Part shown: one piece after another, positions 1 through 7,238 of the stretch
How positions within the stretch are numbered: the stretch's first letter is position 1
How the letters are laid out: every line of letters starts with the position of its first letter
Assembly (NCBI GenBank): GCA_002067975.1
Contig: MVRS01000223.1
Location: 1 to 39,651 of the forward strand
Reading direction: 5' to 3'
Origin: Syntrophorhabdus sp. PtaU1.Bin058
GTDB lineage: Bacteria; Desulfobacterota; Syntrophorhabdia; Syntrophorhabdales; Syntrophorhabdaceae
DNA: 39,651 bases
Notes under the pieces: generated by a model
What the model saw: the letters and a program-made list of their open reading frames with translations, nothing else
Told to the model about the DNA's origin: nothing
The model's database searches: none
Position numbers and translations under genes: made by a program

Positions 1-147
1 ATTGAATGTGTAGAAAACGGGGAATCACTGGAATTTATCGCCTTTGAGCTCCGTGAGGCGCTTCACCATCTCGGAGAAATAACCGGCGAAACCTTCACCG
101 ACGACATCCTTCACGAAATATTTTCAAGATTCTGCATAGGAAAATAA
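1..147 (+). CDS. mnmE: tRNA modification GTPase MnmE (TrmE), C-terminal fragment
   Basis: The first 48 codons are open in frame 1 and end at a TAA at 145-147. The translation ends in FSRFCIGK, the conserved C-terminal Cys-Ile-Gly-Lys tail of MnmE. It is preceded by the helical stretch [14 protein letters not shown], typical of the last helices of this protein. MnmE works with MnmG in forming the 5-carboxymethylaminomethyl group on wobble U34 of certain tRNAs; the tail Cys is important for activity in characterised homologues. The G domain and N-terminus lie upstream of the window. The call rests on a short but very characteristic tail. Confidence 0.9.
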   Translation: MECVENGESLEFIAFELREALHHLGEITGETFTDDILHEIFSRFCIGK

Positions 148-345
148 ACTGCCTTAGCCTTCAGCCGTCTGCTATCAGCTGATAGCAGATCGTATTTCGT
201 ATATCGTATATCGTAACTTCCGATTCATCCCTTCACGACCTTCCGGGGTATTGCCTTCTGCTTTCTCATCTTCTTATCCTCGCCTCGCCTCACGGTTTTT
301 TATTATCCTCTCGATATACGATATACGAACTACGATATACGCAGT
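148..345. repeat. intergenic word-array island with inverted CGTATATC arms
   Basis: There is no gene between 148 and 495. The left arm at 190-216 is made of CGTATTTCGTATATCG-type words. The right arm at 311-341 is made of their reverse complement (CGATATACGATATACG, CGAACTACGATATACG). Between them (about 240-300) are pyrimidine-rich CTTCTGCTTTCTC-like and CCTCGCCTCACGG words that recur near 24920-24970. The arms could pair over about 25 bp. No promoter or ORF is evident in this part. Confidence 0.65.
168..189. repeat. 22-bp perfect palindrome after mnmE
   Basis: Positions 168-178 and 179-189 are exact reverse complements with no loop (half-site CTGATAGCAGA). It lies 20 bp after the mnmE stop and leads directly into a run of CGTATATC-type words. 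It could form a cruciform or act as a weak transcription end, but no T-run follows. Its GCTGATAGC word recurs at 17057-17090, 9922 and 23270, so it belongs to the intergenic word arrays described elsewhere. Confidence 0.7.
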
Positions 346-354
346 TGTATCATT

Positions 355-390
355 TTGGTTATTTTTGGTTATTATTGGTTACATATTTGG
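355..390. promoter_or_regulatory. helically phased TTGGTT repeats upstream of the aldehyde oxidoreductase
   Basis: TTGGTT occurs at 355-360, 365-370 and 375-380, exactly 10 bp apart, with a related TTTGG at 386-390. Such phasing places the motif on one face of the helix and is typical of a cooperative activator or repressor site. It lies 106-141 bp upstream of the oxidoreductase start. The binding protein is unknown. Confidence 0.45.
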
Positions 391-410
391 ATTTACTCTT
401 TGTTCCTTAA

Positions 411-470
411 TATACTGTAATTATTAGCATTGCAAAAACCACAGACTGGTATATACTGTAAGTATTGCAA
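411..470. promoter_or_regulatory. direct repeat TATACTGTAA...TTGCAA in the leader of the oxidoreductase
   Basis: TATACTGTAA occurs at 411-420 and again at 452-461, 41 bp apart (about four helical turns). Each copy is followed by a TATT...TTGCAA segment (ending at 435 and 470). The second copy ends 25 bp before the start codon at 496, so it could overlap the promoter or the untranslated leader. A purine-rich ribosome site (AAGGGAGA) follows at 483-490. Confidence 0.4.
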
Positions 471-495
471 TATATAAAATATAAGGGAGATAGCC

Positions 496-2232
496 ATGGA
501 CAAGATTCTAAGGATCGATATGGGGGCCGAAGGAGGCCCCAGGGCAACGGCATCACCTGTCGGTGCATACACCGGTCTCGGCGGGAGAGGGCTTACATCA
601 TCCATCGTCTCGAAAGAGGTTGATCCCTTGTGCCATCCCCTTGGCCCGGGGAACAAGCTCATCATAGCGCCGGGTTTATTGAGTGGAAGCATTGCCGCCA
701 TGTCTGGAAGGATCTCGGTAGGCTGTAAAAGCCCTCTCACAGGAGGGATAAAGGAGGCCAACGCAGGAGGGCAGCCGTCGCAGATGCTGGCAAGGCTCGG
801 TTACACGGCAATCGTCCTCGAAGGAAAACCGAAAAACGGCAGTCTTTACAAAATCTTCATCAATAAGGACGGGGTGAAGATCTCCGAGGATATGAGCCTG
901 AAGATGTTGAGCAACTATCAGGTGGTTGAGAAGATGAAGGGGGAATTCGGGAATAAGATCGCCTGCATCTCCATCGGTCAGGCAGGCGAGATGCGCCTCT
1001 CTGCTGCATCGATAGCATTCACCGACATGGAACTGAGACCGACCCGTCATGCAGGACGGGGCGGGGTTGGCGCAGTTATGGGCTCCAAGGGGGTCAAGGT
1101 CATTGTCGTAGACGATACCGATCTGCCGATGTGTCAGCCCAAAGACCCTGAAAAGTTCAGGGCGGCAAATATAAAATTCGTCGAGGGGCTCCGCGCTCAT
1201 GCAGTCACGGGCCAGGCACTCCCCTCATACGGCACAAACGTCCTCACGAACATTATCAATGAAGCGGGCGGATATCCCACATACAATTTCAAACAAGGCA
1301 GGTTCCGGGGAGCGGCAAAGATCAGCGGCGAGACATACGCCGAGCTTGAAACAAAACGGGGCGGCCTCGCTACGCACGGATGTCACAAGGGATGCGTGAT
1401 CCGCTGTTCAGGTATTTATAACGACAAAGACGGCCATTTTATCAGCAAACAGCCGGAATACGAGACCGTCTGGGCACACGGCGGCAATTGCGGGATCGAC
1501 GACCCCGACAAGATCGCCATGCTTGATTTTCTCGATGACGATATCGGTCTTGATACCATCGAGATGGGCGCGACGATAGGGGTAGCCATGGACGGGGGTC
1601 TCATACAGTTCGGCGACGCAGACGGGGCGATAAACCTCATCAAAGAGATTGGGAAGGGCACACCCCTGGGGCATATCATCGGAAGCGGAGCCGAGGTAAC
1701 AGGCAAGGTCTTCGGTGTCGAAAAGGTACCTGTCGTGAAAGGCCAGGCCCTGCCTGCCTATGACCCGCGCGCAGTCCAGGGCATGGGGGTCACCTACGCG
1801 ACAAGTCCCATGGGTGCAGACCATACGGCAGGATATGCCGTGGCAACGAACATCCTGAAGGTCGGCGGCGACGTAGATCCCCTGAAGCCCGCCGGCCAGG
1901 TCGAACTTTCCAGAAACCTCCAGGTTGCCACCGCAGCGGTAGATTCCACGGGCATGTGTCTTTTTATCGCCTTCGCGATCCTCGATCAGCCGGAGACATT
2001 CCAGGCCCTTCTCGATATGCTCAATGCCTTCTATGGGATCGAACTCACCGCTGAAAAGGTCGTGGAACTGGGCAAGACAATACTCACGCTGGAGAGGGAT
2101 TTCAATATACGCGCAGGGTTCACCTCAAAACAGGACCGCCTGCCCCTCTTTTTCAAGAACGAGCCCTTGCCCCCTCACAACGTGACATTCCAGGTCAAGG
2201 ATGAAGAGTTGGATACGGTATTCAACTGGTAG
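496..2232 (+). CDS. aldehyde:ferredoxin oxidoreductase (tungsten/molybdenum pterin enzyme)
   Basis: This 578-residue protein has the full length and layout of the AOR family, which oxidises aldehydes to acids (or runs in reverse) with ferredoxin, using a bis-pterin tungsten or molybdenum cofactor and one [4Fe-4S] cluster. The N-terminal domain (1-205) has the family patterns GAYTGLGGRGL, SGRISVGCKSPLTGG and RHAGRGGVGAVMGSKG. Cluster ligands are probably C296, C300, C304 and C488. The first three are spaced C-x3-C-x3-C instead of the classic C-x2-C-x3-C. The cofactor-pocket region at 423-448 reads DPRAVQGMGVTYATSPMGAD. The ATG follows an AAGGGAGA ribosome site at 483-490. The downstream cofactor-type genes fit a tungstopterin enzyme. 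The natural substrate cannot be told from sequence. Confidence 0.93.
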   Translation: MDKILRIDMGAEGGPRATASPVGAYTGLGGRGLTSSIVSKEVDPLCHPLGPGNKLIIAPGLLSGSIAAMSGRISVGCKSPLTGGIKEANAGGQPSQMLARLGYTAIVLEGKPKNGSLYKIFINKDGVKISEDMSLKMLSNYQVVEKMKGEFGNKIACISIGQAGEMRLSAASIAFTDMELRPTRHAGRGGVGAVMGSKGVKVIVVDDTDLPMCQPKDPEKFRAANIKFVEGLRAHAVTGQALPSYGTNVLTNIINEAGGYPTYNFKQGRFRGAAKISGETYAELETKRGGLATHGCHKGCVIRCSGIYNDKDGHFISKQPEYETVWAHGGNCGIDDPDKIAMLDFLDDDIGLDTIEMGATIGVAMDGGLIQFGDADGAINLIKEIGKGTPLGHIIGSGAEVTGKVFGVEKVPVVKGQALPAYDPRAVQGMGVTYATSPMGADHTAGYAVATNILKVGGDVDPLKPAGQVELSRNLQVATAAVDSTGMCLFIAFAILDQPETFQALLDMLNAFYGIELTAEKVVELGKTILTLERDFNIRAGFTSKQDRLPLFFKNEPLPPHNVTFQVKDEELDTVFNW

Positions 2233-2253
2233 CGTGCACAAAACAGATCAAAC

Positions 2254-2293
2254 AAAAAGGGAGAGGCTTTTGTCCGGCCTTCTCCCTTTTTAT
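2254..2293 (+). terminator. intrinsic terminator or attenuator after the oxidoreductase
   Basis: AAAAAGGGAGA (2254-2264) pairs perfectly with TCTCCCTTTTT (2281-2291), giving an 11-bp stem with a 16-nt loop and a T-run in the descending arm. It sits between the oxidoreductase stop and the next gene on the same strand. It may therefore lower expression of the accessory genes relative to the enzyme instead of ending the operon fully. Confidence 0.8.
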
Positions 2294-2315
2294 ACTCGGT
2301 AAGGCCAAATAAGTA

Positions 2316-2942
2316 ATGCCGGATACGATATCGACAGCAGCCATCACCTTCATCGTCTCGCAACAGGCCCTTAAAGAGTTCTCCCAGATCCTGCAACGAG
2401 GTTTCTTTATCAGGATCAAAACAGGCCGTCCCCTTGAGGAAGTGCTTGTCGAACAGATGGGTATTGAAAAGAGGTACGTTGAGGAGCAATTGAGCACGAT
2501 ATTCCTCGATGGACAGCCCGTAGACGACCTTCACACCGCCGTTGTTCATGATGGGTCAACCCTTTCCCTCTCCGCGGCTATGCCCGGATTGGCAGGCGCC
2601 TCCATGCGGCGGAAAGGGGTATATGCATCGTTCCGGAGCACCATTGCCTACCGGGAAAAAGGGGGCACTGATGCCGGCCATGAGGGCTCCATCGAGGTCA
2701 AGCTCTTTAATCTCGTCATGATCGATCTGGGTCCGCACTTTTTCAAGAGAGGGATCTATCTCAGGTCCGATACCCTTGCGGAGTTCCTCACCTCCATGAC
2801 GGTCGATATCCGGACAGGATGCAGGCTGATACTTCTTGGCAACAGACCGGTTCCGGGTGACGCTGTTGCCGGGATACTGAAGAATATGGGGACCGATATG
2901 ATAGAGGTCTTTGTCATCTGTCAAAAAGATGTGGTATTCTGA
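2316..2942 (+). CDS. uncharacterised protein of the oxidoreductase cluster, partly MoaD-like
   Basis: This 208-residue protein is not one I can name. It lies between the oxidoreductase and the MoaD/ThiS gene and ends 3 bp before the latter, so it is almost certainly co-transcribed with it. Residues about 28-95 follow the pattern of the neighbouring MoaD protein: a GFFIRIKTGRPLEEV strand-turn, a MGI helix, then IFLDG, DGSTLSL and a G-L-A-G-A in place of the terminal glycines. This suggests a beta-grasp domain that cannot act as a free C-terminal carrier. The remaining 110 residues (GSIEVKLF to the end) match nothing I recognise. It has no signal peptide or membrane segment. A role in cofactor assembly or enzyme maturation is inferred from position only. 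The start at 2316 has only a weak upstream AAGG. Confidence 0.75.
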   Translation: MPDTISTAAITFIVSQQALKEFSQILQRGFFIRIKTGRPLEEVLVEQMGIEKRYVEEQLSTIFLDGQPVDDLHTAVVHDGSTLSLSAAMPGLAGASMRRKGVYASFRSTIAYREKGGTDAGHEGSIEVKLFNLVMIDLGPHFFKRGIYLRSDTLAEFLTSMTVDIRTGCRLILLGNRPVPGDAVAGILKNMGTDMIEVFVICQKDVVF

Positions 2943-2945
2943 TCT

Positions 2946-3170
2946 ATGCATGTAACAGTAAAGCTATTCGCTACCCTCAGGCAGGGACGGTTCAATGAGG
3001 AAGAGAGGGAATTTCCTGCCGGCACAACGATCGGGCATATAGTTCGCACATTGGGGATAAGCGAAAAGGAGGCAGCCCTGATCTTCGTCAACGGCCGTCA
3101 TGCAAAGACAGGTGACGAGCTCCACGACGGGGATACGCTGGCTGTCTTTCCGCCTATCGGAGGTGGATAA
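2946..3170 (+). CDS. MoaD/ThiS-family sulfur carrier protein
   Basis: This 74-residue protein has the beta-grasp pattern of MoaD/ThiS: VKLFATLRQGR at the N-terminus, FVNG at 47-50, DGDTLAVFPPIGGG at the end. The terminal Gly-Gly is the residue pair that is adenylated and then thiocarboxylated in this family. The protein probably provides sulfur for the dithiolene of the pterin cofactor used by the upstream oxidoreductase, and the ThiF-like protein encoded next is its natural activating partner. The codons for the terminal glycines (GGAGGTGG) also form a strong Shine-Dalgarno sequence for the next gene. Confidence 0.88.
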   Translation: MHVTVKLFATLRQGRFNEEEREFPAGTTIGHIVRTLGISEKEAALIFVNGRHAKTGDELHDGDTLAVFPPIGGG

Positions 3171-4002
3171 GCTGGACGATCTGACAACATTCCTCGCTGC
3201 AGAGGCGCAAAGCGGCACTATTGCCTGGGATGTCCAATCCCGCGCCGCAAAGCGGTTTCACCTGACATACACCGAGGTCGAAGAGGCGATCCTGGAACTC
3301 AGCCTCATCCCCCTCCGTTATCGGAGGAACGGGAATCTCATTACCCCTCCTGACCAGCTCCGGCTCTTGAAGAGCAGCGTTGCGGTCATCGGCTGCGGCG
3401 GCCTTGGCGGATACATTGTTGAGGAGACGGCACGTCTCGGTATAGGGCGGATTGTCGTCGTAGATCCCGACCGCTTTGAGGAGCACAACCTCAACCGGCA
3501 GCCCTTTTCAACCCTCCGGACCGTGGGGATGCCAAAGGTAGAGGCGGCAGTGCAAAGGGTAACAGAGATCAATCCCGTTGTTACGGTCGTACCTGTCAGA
3601 GAGGCCTTTTCAAGGATCAATTCCGGAGTCATCTTGAAGGACATCGATGTCGCTGTAGATGCCCTCGATACCATCGCCGCCCGTATCGAACTTGCAGAGA
3701 CGTGCGATGCACTGTCAATCCCCATGGTATACGGAACTGTCGGAGGTTGGTACGGACAGGTCGCAACCCAGATGCCGGGTACCGGGAATGTCTGGAAGAT
3801 ATTAAAAAACTATCCTGATGGTGAGGGGATCGAAAAGGTTGCGGGCGTACCCTCTTTCGGACCGGCGGTCATAGCAGGACTTGAAACGGCAGAGGTATGC
3901 AAGATACTTCTCAACCAGGGCAACCTCTTGCAGGGCAGGATGCTCTTTATTAACCTCCTCGACATGGAGGTGGAAGAGATCGCGCTGCCCAACACTAAAT
4001 AA
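3163..4002 (+). CDS. ThiF/MoeB/HesA-family adenylyltransferase (E1-like)
   Basis: The protein carries the Rossmann nucleotide site AVIGCGGLGGYI, the acidic DPDRFEEHNLNRQ segment with the catalytic-type Asn/Arg, and the downstream DALDTIAAR motif. These define the enzymes that adenylate the C-terminus of MoaD or ThiS. The pairs of CxxC zinc ligands found in MoeB are absent, and no obvious transfer cysteine is present. The start is uncertain. ATG 3100 would overlap the MoaD gene by 71 bp and has no ribosome site. GTG 3163 overlaps it by 8 bp but sits directly on the GGAGG. CTG 3172 has the best spacing (GGAGGTGG, 5 nt). The N-terminal 60 residues before the Rossmann site look helical and may be a recognition domain. 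It converges on nrpR, 10 bp away. Confidence 0.87.
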   Translation: MDKLDDLTTFLAAEAQSGTIAWDVQSRAAKRFHLTYTEVEEAILELSLIPLRYRRNGNLITPPDQLRLLKSSVAVIGCGGLGGYIVEETARLGIGRIVVVDPDRFEEHNLNRQPFSTLRTVGMPKVEAAVQRVTEINPVVTVVPVREAFSRINSGVILKDIDVAVDALDTIAARIELAETCDALSIPMVYGTVGGWYGQVATQMPGTGNVWKILKNYPDGEGIEKVAGVPSFGPAVIAGLETAEVCKILLNQGNLLQGRMLFINLLDMEVEEIALPNTK

Positions 4003-4012
4003 CCGATAATTG

Positions 4013-5020
4013 CTACAAATAATCCTTTATCCTGTTCGCCATCTCATCGTACCGGAAGAGCCTGCTGAAATCAATAAGACCGGCAAGCGCCCGTGAATAG
4101 GCACGGACACCCGTTTCCTCCAGGATGGACACGGGATTGAGGCCGCCGATGATGATCGCGCCGATCCTCCCTTCATTGACCGGTATATCGAGGAGCGTCT
4201 GGCCGGGCCTGCCTATGCGGGCAAGACTGCCGAGACCGATCCGCTTCAGCTTTTCCGCAAGCTGTATAACGAGTTCCCTGCTCTCTGCGGGAAACTCGCG
4301 GAAGCTGGCCCCGATCCTTCCGTCGCCGGTCTCGATCGCGCCTATGTAGTTTGTCATACCGCTCCGTATAAAGATCTCGAGGGGATCTATGCTCGTTCCG
4401 TCGTACATGATGATCTCCACAAAACGCACCGGCTCTTTATCCTGCAGTTCAAGAAGCCCCCCGAACCTGGAGATCGTCGGGATCCCGTGTTTCAGCAGGA
4501 CGCCGTTCAGGGTGATGGAACAGACCGTACCGACGCCGATCATGCCTTCGGGAACAGATATGTGCCCCAGCGATTCACCCGGACCGAGGAACGTCATGAG
4601 ATGCCCCATGGCGTACCCGTCTGCGTAAACCTTGTTTATATAAGGGATGTTCTTTGCGAATTGTGCCGGCTCCACTATCGTCACATTGATCACAACGGTC
4701 CCTGAGGTGGTGTTGAGGTCGAAGTTCATCTGATAGGTCATCCGGTCGATCTTTGCCGATAGAAACCCCACCCTCTCAAAGATCTTTGCCGAATCAAACT
4801 CGCTTATCCCTTTTTCGGTAATCCGGTGACCCTTTTTGCCGTTACAGGTCGTCAGACCATCCTGGCTCAGTTTTGAAAGATAGAGTCTGACGGTACGCTC
4901 ACTCATCTCATGCCCGAGCAGTTTCAACTCCCCTGCAATACGCGTGCTGGTGATAGGTATCTCTGTATTTTTCAGAACATTTAAGATGAGAAGTTCCTTT
5001 CTTTTCTGCTTTTCAACCAT
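4013..5020 (-). CDS. nrpR: NrpR-family transcriptional regulator (winged helix plus NRD/DUF128)
   Basis: This is a 335-residue protein. Residues about 8-75 form a winged helix (SERTVRLYLSKL recognition helix, then GKKGHRITEKG wing). Residues about 80-320 form one NrpR regulatory domain with its recurrent glycine-rich segments (GPGESLGHISVPEGMIGVGTVCS, then GIPTISRFGGLLE and a repeat-like GRIGAIIIGGLNP). In methanogens NrpR represses nitrogen-assimilation genes and is released by 2-oxoglutarate; bacterial members are less studied. The ATG has an excellent ribosome site (AGGAGGT, 7 nt). It is divergent from an FMN-type glutamate synthase with palindromes in between, which suggests control of that gene and of itself. 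Only one regulatory domain is present, so a dimer or tetramer would be needed. Confidence 0.87.
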   Translation of the reverse strand: MVEKQKRKELLILNVLKNTEIPITSTRIAGELKLLGHEMSERTVRLYLSKLSQDGLTTCNGKKGHRITEKGISEFDSAKIFERVGFLSAKIDRMTYQMNFDLNTTSGTVVINVTIVEPAQFAKNIPYINKVYADGYAMGHLMTFLGPGESLGHISVPEGMIGVGTVCSITLNGVLLKHGIPTISRFGGLLELQDKEPVRFVEIIMYDGTSIDPLEIFIRSGMTNYIGAIETGDGRIGASFREFPAESRELVIQLAEKLKRIGLGSLARIGRPGQTLLDIPVNEGRIGAIIIGGLNPVSILEETGVRAYSRALAGLIDFSRLFRYDEMANRIKDYL

Positions 5021-5063
5021 GGTCGAAACCTCCTGCTACAATAATCTTTTACTACATAATTAG

Positions 5064-5098
5064 CGGCAATACAATTTTTTATATTGGCAATTTTGCCG
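5064..5098. promoter_or_regulatory. candidate NrpR operator near the nrpR start
   Basis: GGCAA half-sites at 5065-5069 and 5086-5090 face TTGCC at 5093-5097. The close pair forms GGCAA-TT-TTGCC. The wider pair, CGGCAA (5064-5069) with TTGCCG (5093-5098), is also an exact inverted repeat. The block lies 44-78 bp upstream of the nrpR start, which fits autoregulation. The protein bound is inferred from context. Confidence 0.45.
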
Positions 5099-5226
5099 TT
5101 ATTTGTATTTTATTACCAGAATCATTATGAAAGCAAGAGAAAAGTATAATCCATTATTATATATATTATACAATGTGTTAAACGATATTTACCTCTGACA
5201 TTTTTCTTGACACAATTATTATATTA

Positions 5227-5242
5227 TGGCAATGTAGTGCCA
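5227..5242. promoter_or_regulatory. candidate NrpR operator TGGCA-N6-TGCCA upstream of glutamate synthase
   Basis: This is a perfect inverted repeat of TGGCA and TGCCA with a 6-bp spacer, 48 bp before the synthase start. The geometry equals the GGAA-N6-TTCC operator described for methanogen NrpR. A TTGACA (5207-5212) lies 14 bp upstream and may be a -35 element, although no good -10 is found at the usual distance. If it is the -35, the palindrome covers the core promoter, as expected for a repressor site. Confidence 0.5.
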
Positions 5243-5290
5243 ATATTGTGGCATAAAATTACCGCAAAGTAAATCTATCAGGAGGACAAC

Positions 5291-6961
5291 ATGATTGAAT
5301 GGCCAAAATCCAACGATGCCATAGGCACCGTAAACCGCGGCAACCCGGCAGAATCAGGGCTCTGTACATTATGCCGTGCAGATTGCAAGGGGAGATGCGA
5401 GACATGGCTTTCAAGCCTTAAAGGCAGAAAGATCCTCTACCCGAGAGACTTTGGCGTTATTACCGCCGGAAGCGCAAATACCTGTCATATAGGCGTTTCA
5501 TACAACTCTTTGAGAATACAGGGATACAACTACGGGGCAAGCGGTCTGCGGAAGGGGCTCAAGAACAATCCCGATGACTGTATCTTCCCGAACGTCAACG
5601 TCGAGACCGAATTCGGGAACGATGTAAAGACAAAATGCAGGATCCCTATCATGACCGGCGCCCTTGGATCGACCTTTATCGCGGCAAAGTACTGGGATTC
5701 TTTCTCAATAGGCGCTGCCCTCGTCGGCATCCCCATCGTTGTCGGTGAAAACGTTGTCGGTATCGACCGGGAGGCGGTAATAAAGAACGGGAAGATAACA
5801 AAGGCCCCTGAACTCGACAGGAGGATCGCAACCTATCTCCGTTACTTTGACGGTTACGGCGCGATCATCGTCCAGATGAACGTTGAGGATACGAGGAACG
5901 GCGTTGCGGAATACGTCATCAACAAATACGGCGAAAAGGTCATCATTGAACTAAAATGGGGCCAGGGGGCAAAGGATATCGGCGGCGAGATCCAGGTTGA
6001 TAACCTCAATTATGCATTGTTTCTGAAAGACAGAGGATATGTCGTCGATCCGGACCCGACGAAACCCGAGGTACAGAAGGCCTTTGAACACGGGGCGATC
6101 AAGTCTTTTGCACGTCACAGCAGGCTCGGATACACCGACCTGTCGTCCCCCGAAAGGGTACAGGAAGCATTCATGGAGTCGGTGGAATATCTGCGTAAGA
6201 TAGGCTACAAGAGGATCTCCCTCAAGACAGGCTCTTACGGTATGGAGGCCCTCGCCATGTCGATCAAGTTTGCCACCGATGCAAAACTCGATCTCCTGAC
6301 CGTTGACGGCTCCGGCGGCGGAACAGGAATGAGTCCCTGGAACATGATGGAGACCTGGGGTGTCCCTTCGATCATCCTTCACTCCAAGGTATATGAATAC
6401 GCATCGATCCTCGCCGCGCGGGGCGAAAGGGTTGTCGATATCGCCTTTGCCGGTGGCCTCGCACGAGAAGATCACATATTCAAGGCCCTCGCGCTCGGTG
6501 CACCTTTTACCAAACTGGTCTGCATGGGCAGGGCCGCCATGATACCGGGGTTCCTCGGCTCCAACATCGAAGGCGTCCTTAAACCGGAACGGAGAAAGGA
6601 TGTGAACGGGAACTGGGACGAACTGGCGCCTTCCGTAAAAGAGCTTGGTTCCAAGGCAGAAGAGATCTTTGCAGGGTACTATGACGTACAGAAAAAGGTC
6701 GGTGCGGCAGAAATGAAAAAGATCCCCTTCGGCGCAATCGCCATGTGGACATTGGCAGATAAACTGACCGCAGGGCTTCAGCAGCTTATGGCCGGCGCTC
6801 GCAAATTCAGCATCCCGGAGATCTCGCGGAGTGACCTCTTTTCAGGCAACAGGGAAACGGAGAAAGAGACCAGGATCCCTTTTATAGCAGACGTCCTCGA
6901 TGAAAGCGCAAAGAGGATACTGAACTCCGATTACAAGGTCTCCGCTAAAAAGACTCGATAG
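5291..6961 (+). CDS. FMN-binding glutamate synthase family protein
   Basis: The 556 residues match the stand-alone FMN/synthase domain of glutamate synthase found in archaea and many anaerobes. An N-terminal cysteine group C25-x2-C28-x3-C32-x3-C36 may bind an Fe-S cluster. The TIM-barrel core shows LKWGQGAKDIGGEI (221-234), the FMN-loop signature TVDGSGGGTGMSP (337-349) and IAFAGGLAREDHIFKALALGA (384-404). The classical enzyme transfers ammonia to 2-oxoglutarate; this form lacks the glutaminase domain, so it must obtain ammonia from elsewhere or do another flavin-dependent reaction. The ATG follows AGGAGG (5280-5285). The divergent nrpR and the TGGCA palindrome upstream point to nitrogen control. 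Confidence 0.9.
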   Translation: MIEWPKSNDAIGTVNRGNPAESGLCTLCRADCKGRCETWLSSLKGRKILYPRDFGVITAGSANTCHIGVSYNSLRIQGYNYGASGLRKGLKNNPDDCIFPNVNVETEFGNDVKTKCRIPIMTGALGSTFIAAKYWDSFSIGAALVGIPIVVGENVVGIDREAVIKNGKITKAPELDRRIATYLRYFDGYGAIIVQMNVEDTRNGVAEYVINKYGEKVIIELKWGQGAKDIGGEIQVDNLNYALFLKDRGYVVDPDPTKPEVQKAFEHGAIKSFARHSRLGYTDLSSPERVQEAFMESVEYLRKIGYKRISLKTGSYGMEALAMSIKFATDAKLDLLTVDGSGGGTGMSPWNMMETWGVPSIILHSKVYEYASILAARGERVVDIAFAGGLAREDHIFKALALGAPFTKLVCMGRAAMIPGFLGSNIEGVLKPERRKDVNGNWDELAPSVKELGSKAEEIFAGYYDVQKKVGAAEMKKIPFGAIAMWTLADKLTAGLQQLMAGARKFSIPEISRSDLFSGNRETEKETRIPFIADVLDESAKRILNSDYKVSAKKTR

Positions 6962-6978
6962 CATAGACCTGAAATTAT

Positions 6979-7008
6979 GAAGGGGCTGCAACCCCATGCG
7001 GCTCCTTC
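6979..7008 (+). terminator. hairpin after glutamate synthase
   Basis: GAAGGGGCTGC (6979-6989) can pair with GCGGCTCCTTC (6998-7008), an 11-bp stem with two G-U pairs and an 8-nt loop, 18 bp after the stop. The following TCTTGATATTTG is only moderately T-rich, so termination may be incomplete. The rest of the gap up to 7238 is AT-rich with two AGAGTATGG copies (7072 and 7101) and no recognisable gene. Confidence 0.5.
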
Positions 7009-7238
7009 TCTTGATATTTGTACGTTTTGTGACGCCCGTCATTTCCTTTTTCTTATTCCTTCTGTATATATAGAGTATGGTTGCACAAATTTCATACAAG
7101 AGTATGGAAATAAGGTACGGTTATTTTGGTGTTTTTTACGACAGGGAGGTCTTTTTTATCCATTCACGGTGTGTGCCTGCATTATTAATAGCGATAGCCT
7201 TAGACAAGGTCGTAACATACCATTAGGAGGTGGACACC

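Noticed and set aside
148-345. Repeat islands considered as a CRISPR array
   Set aside because: There are no spacers of constant length, the units are degenerate 6-9 bp words, and no cas genes are in the window.
676-1200. Minus-strand open frame of 174 codons opposite the oxidoreductase
   Set aside because: Its coding strand lies under a well-supported AOR gene, and the product is Cys/His/Arg-rich without a start signal.
3100-3162. ATG 3100 as start of the ThiF-like gene
   Set aside because: It would overlap the MoaD gene by 71 bp, has no ribosome site, and the extra residues only mirror the MoaD coding sequence in another frame.
5227-5250. Sigma-54 promoter (TGGCA...TGC)
   Set aside because: The distance between GG and GC is 9 bp instead of the required 10, and the palindrome with N6 spacing and the adjacent nrpR explain the bases better.
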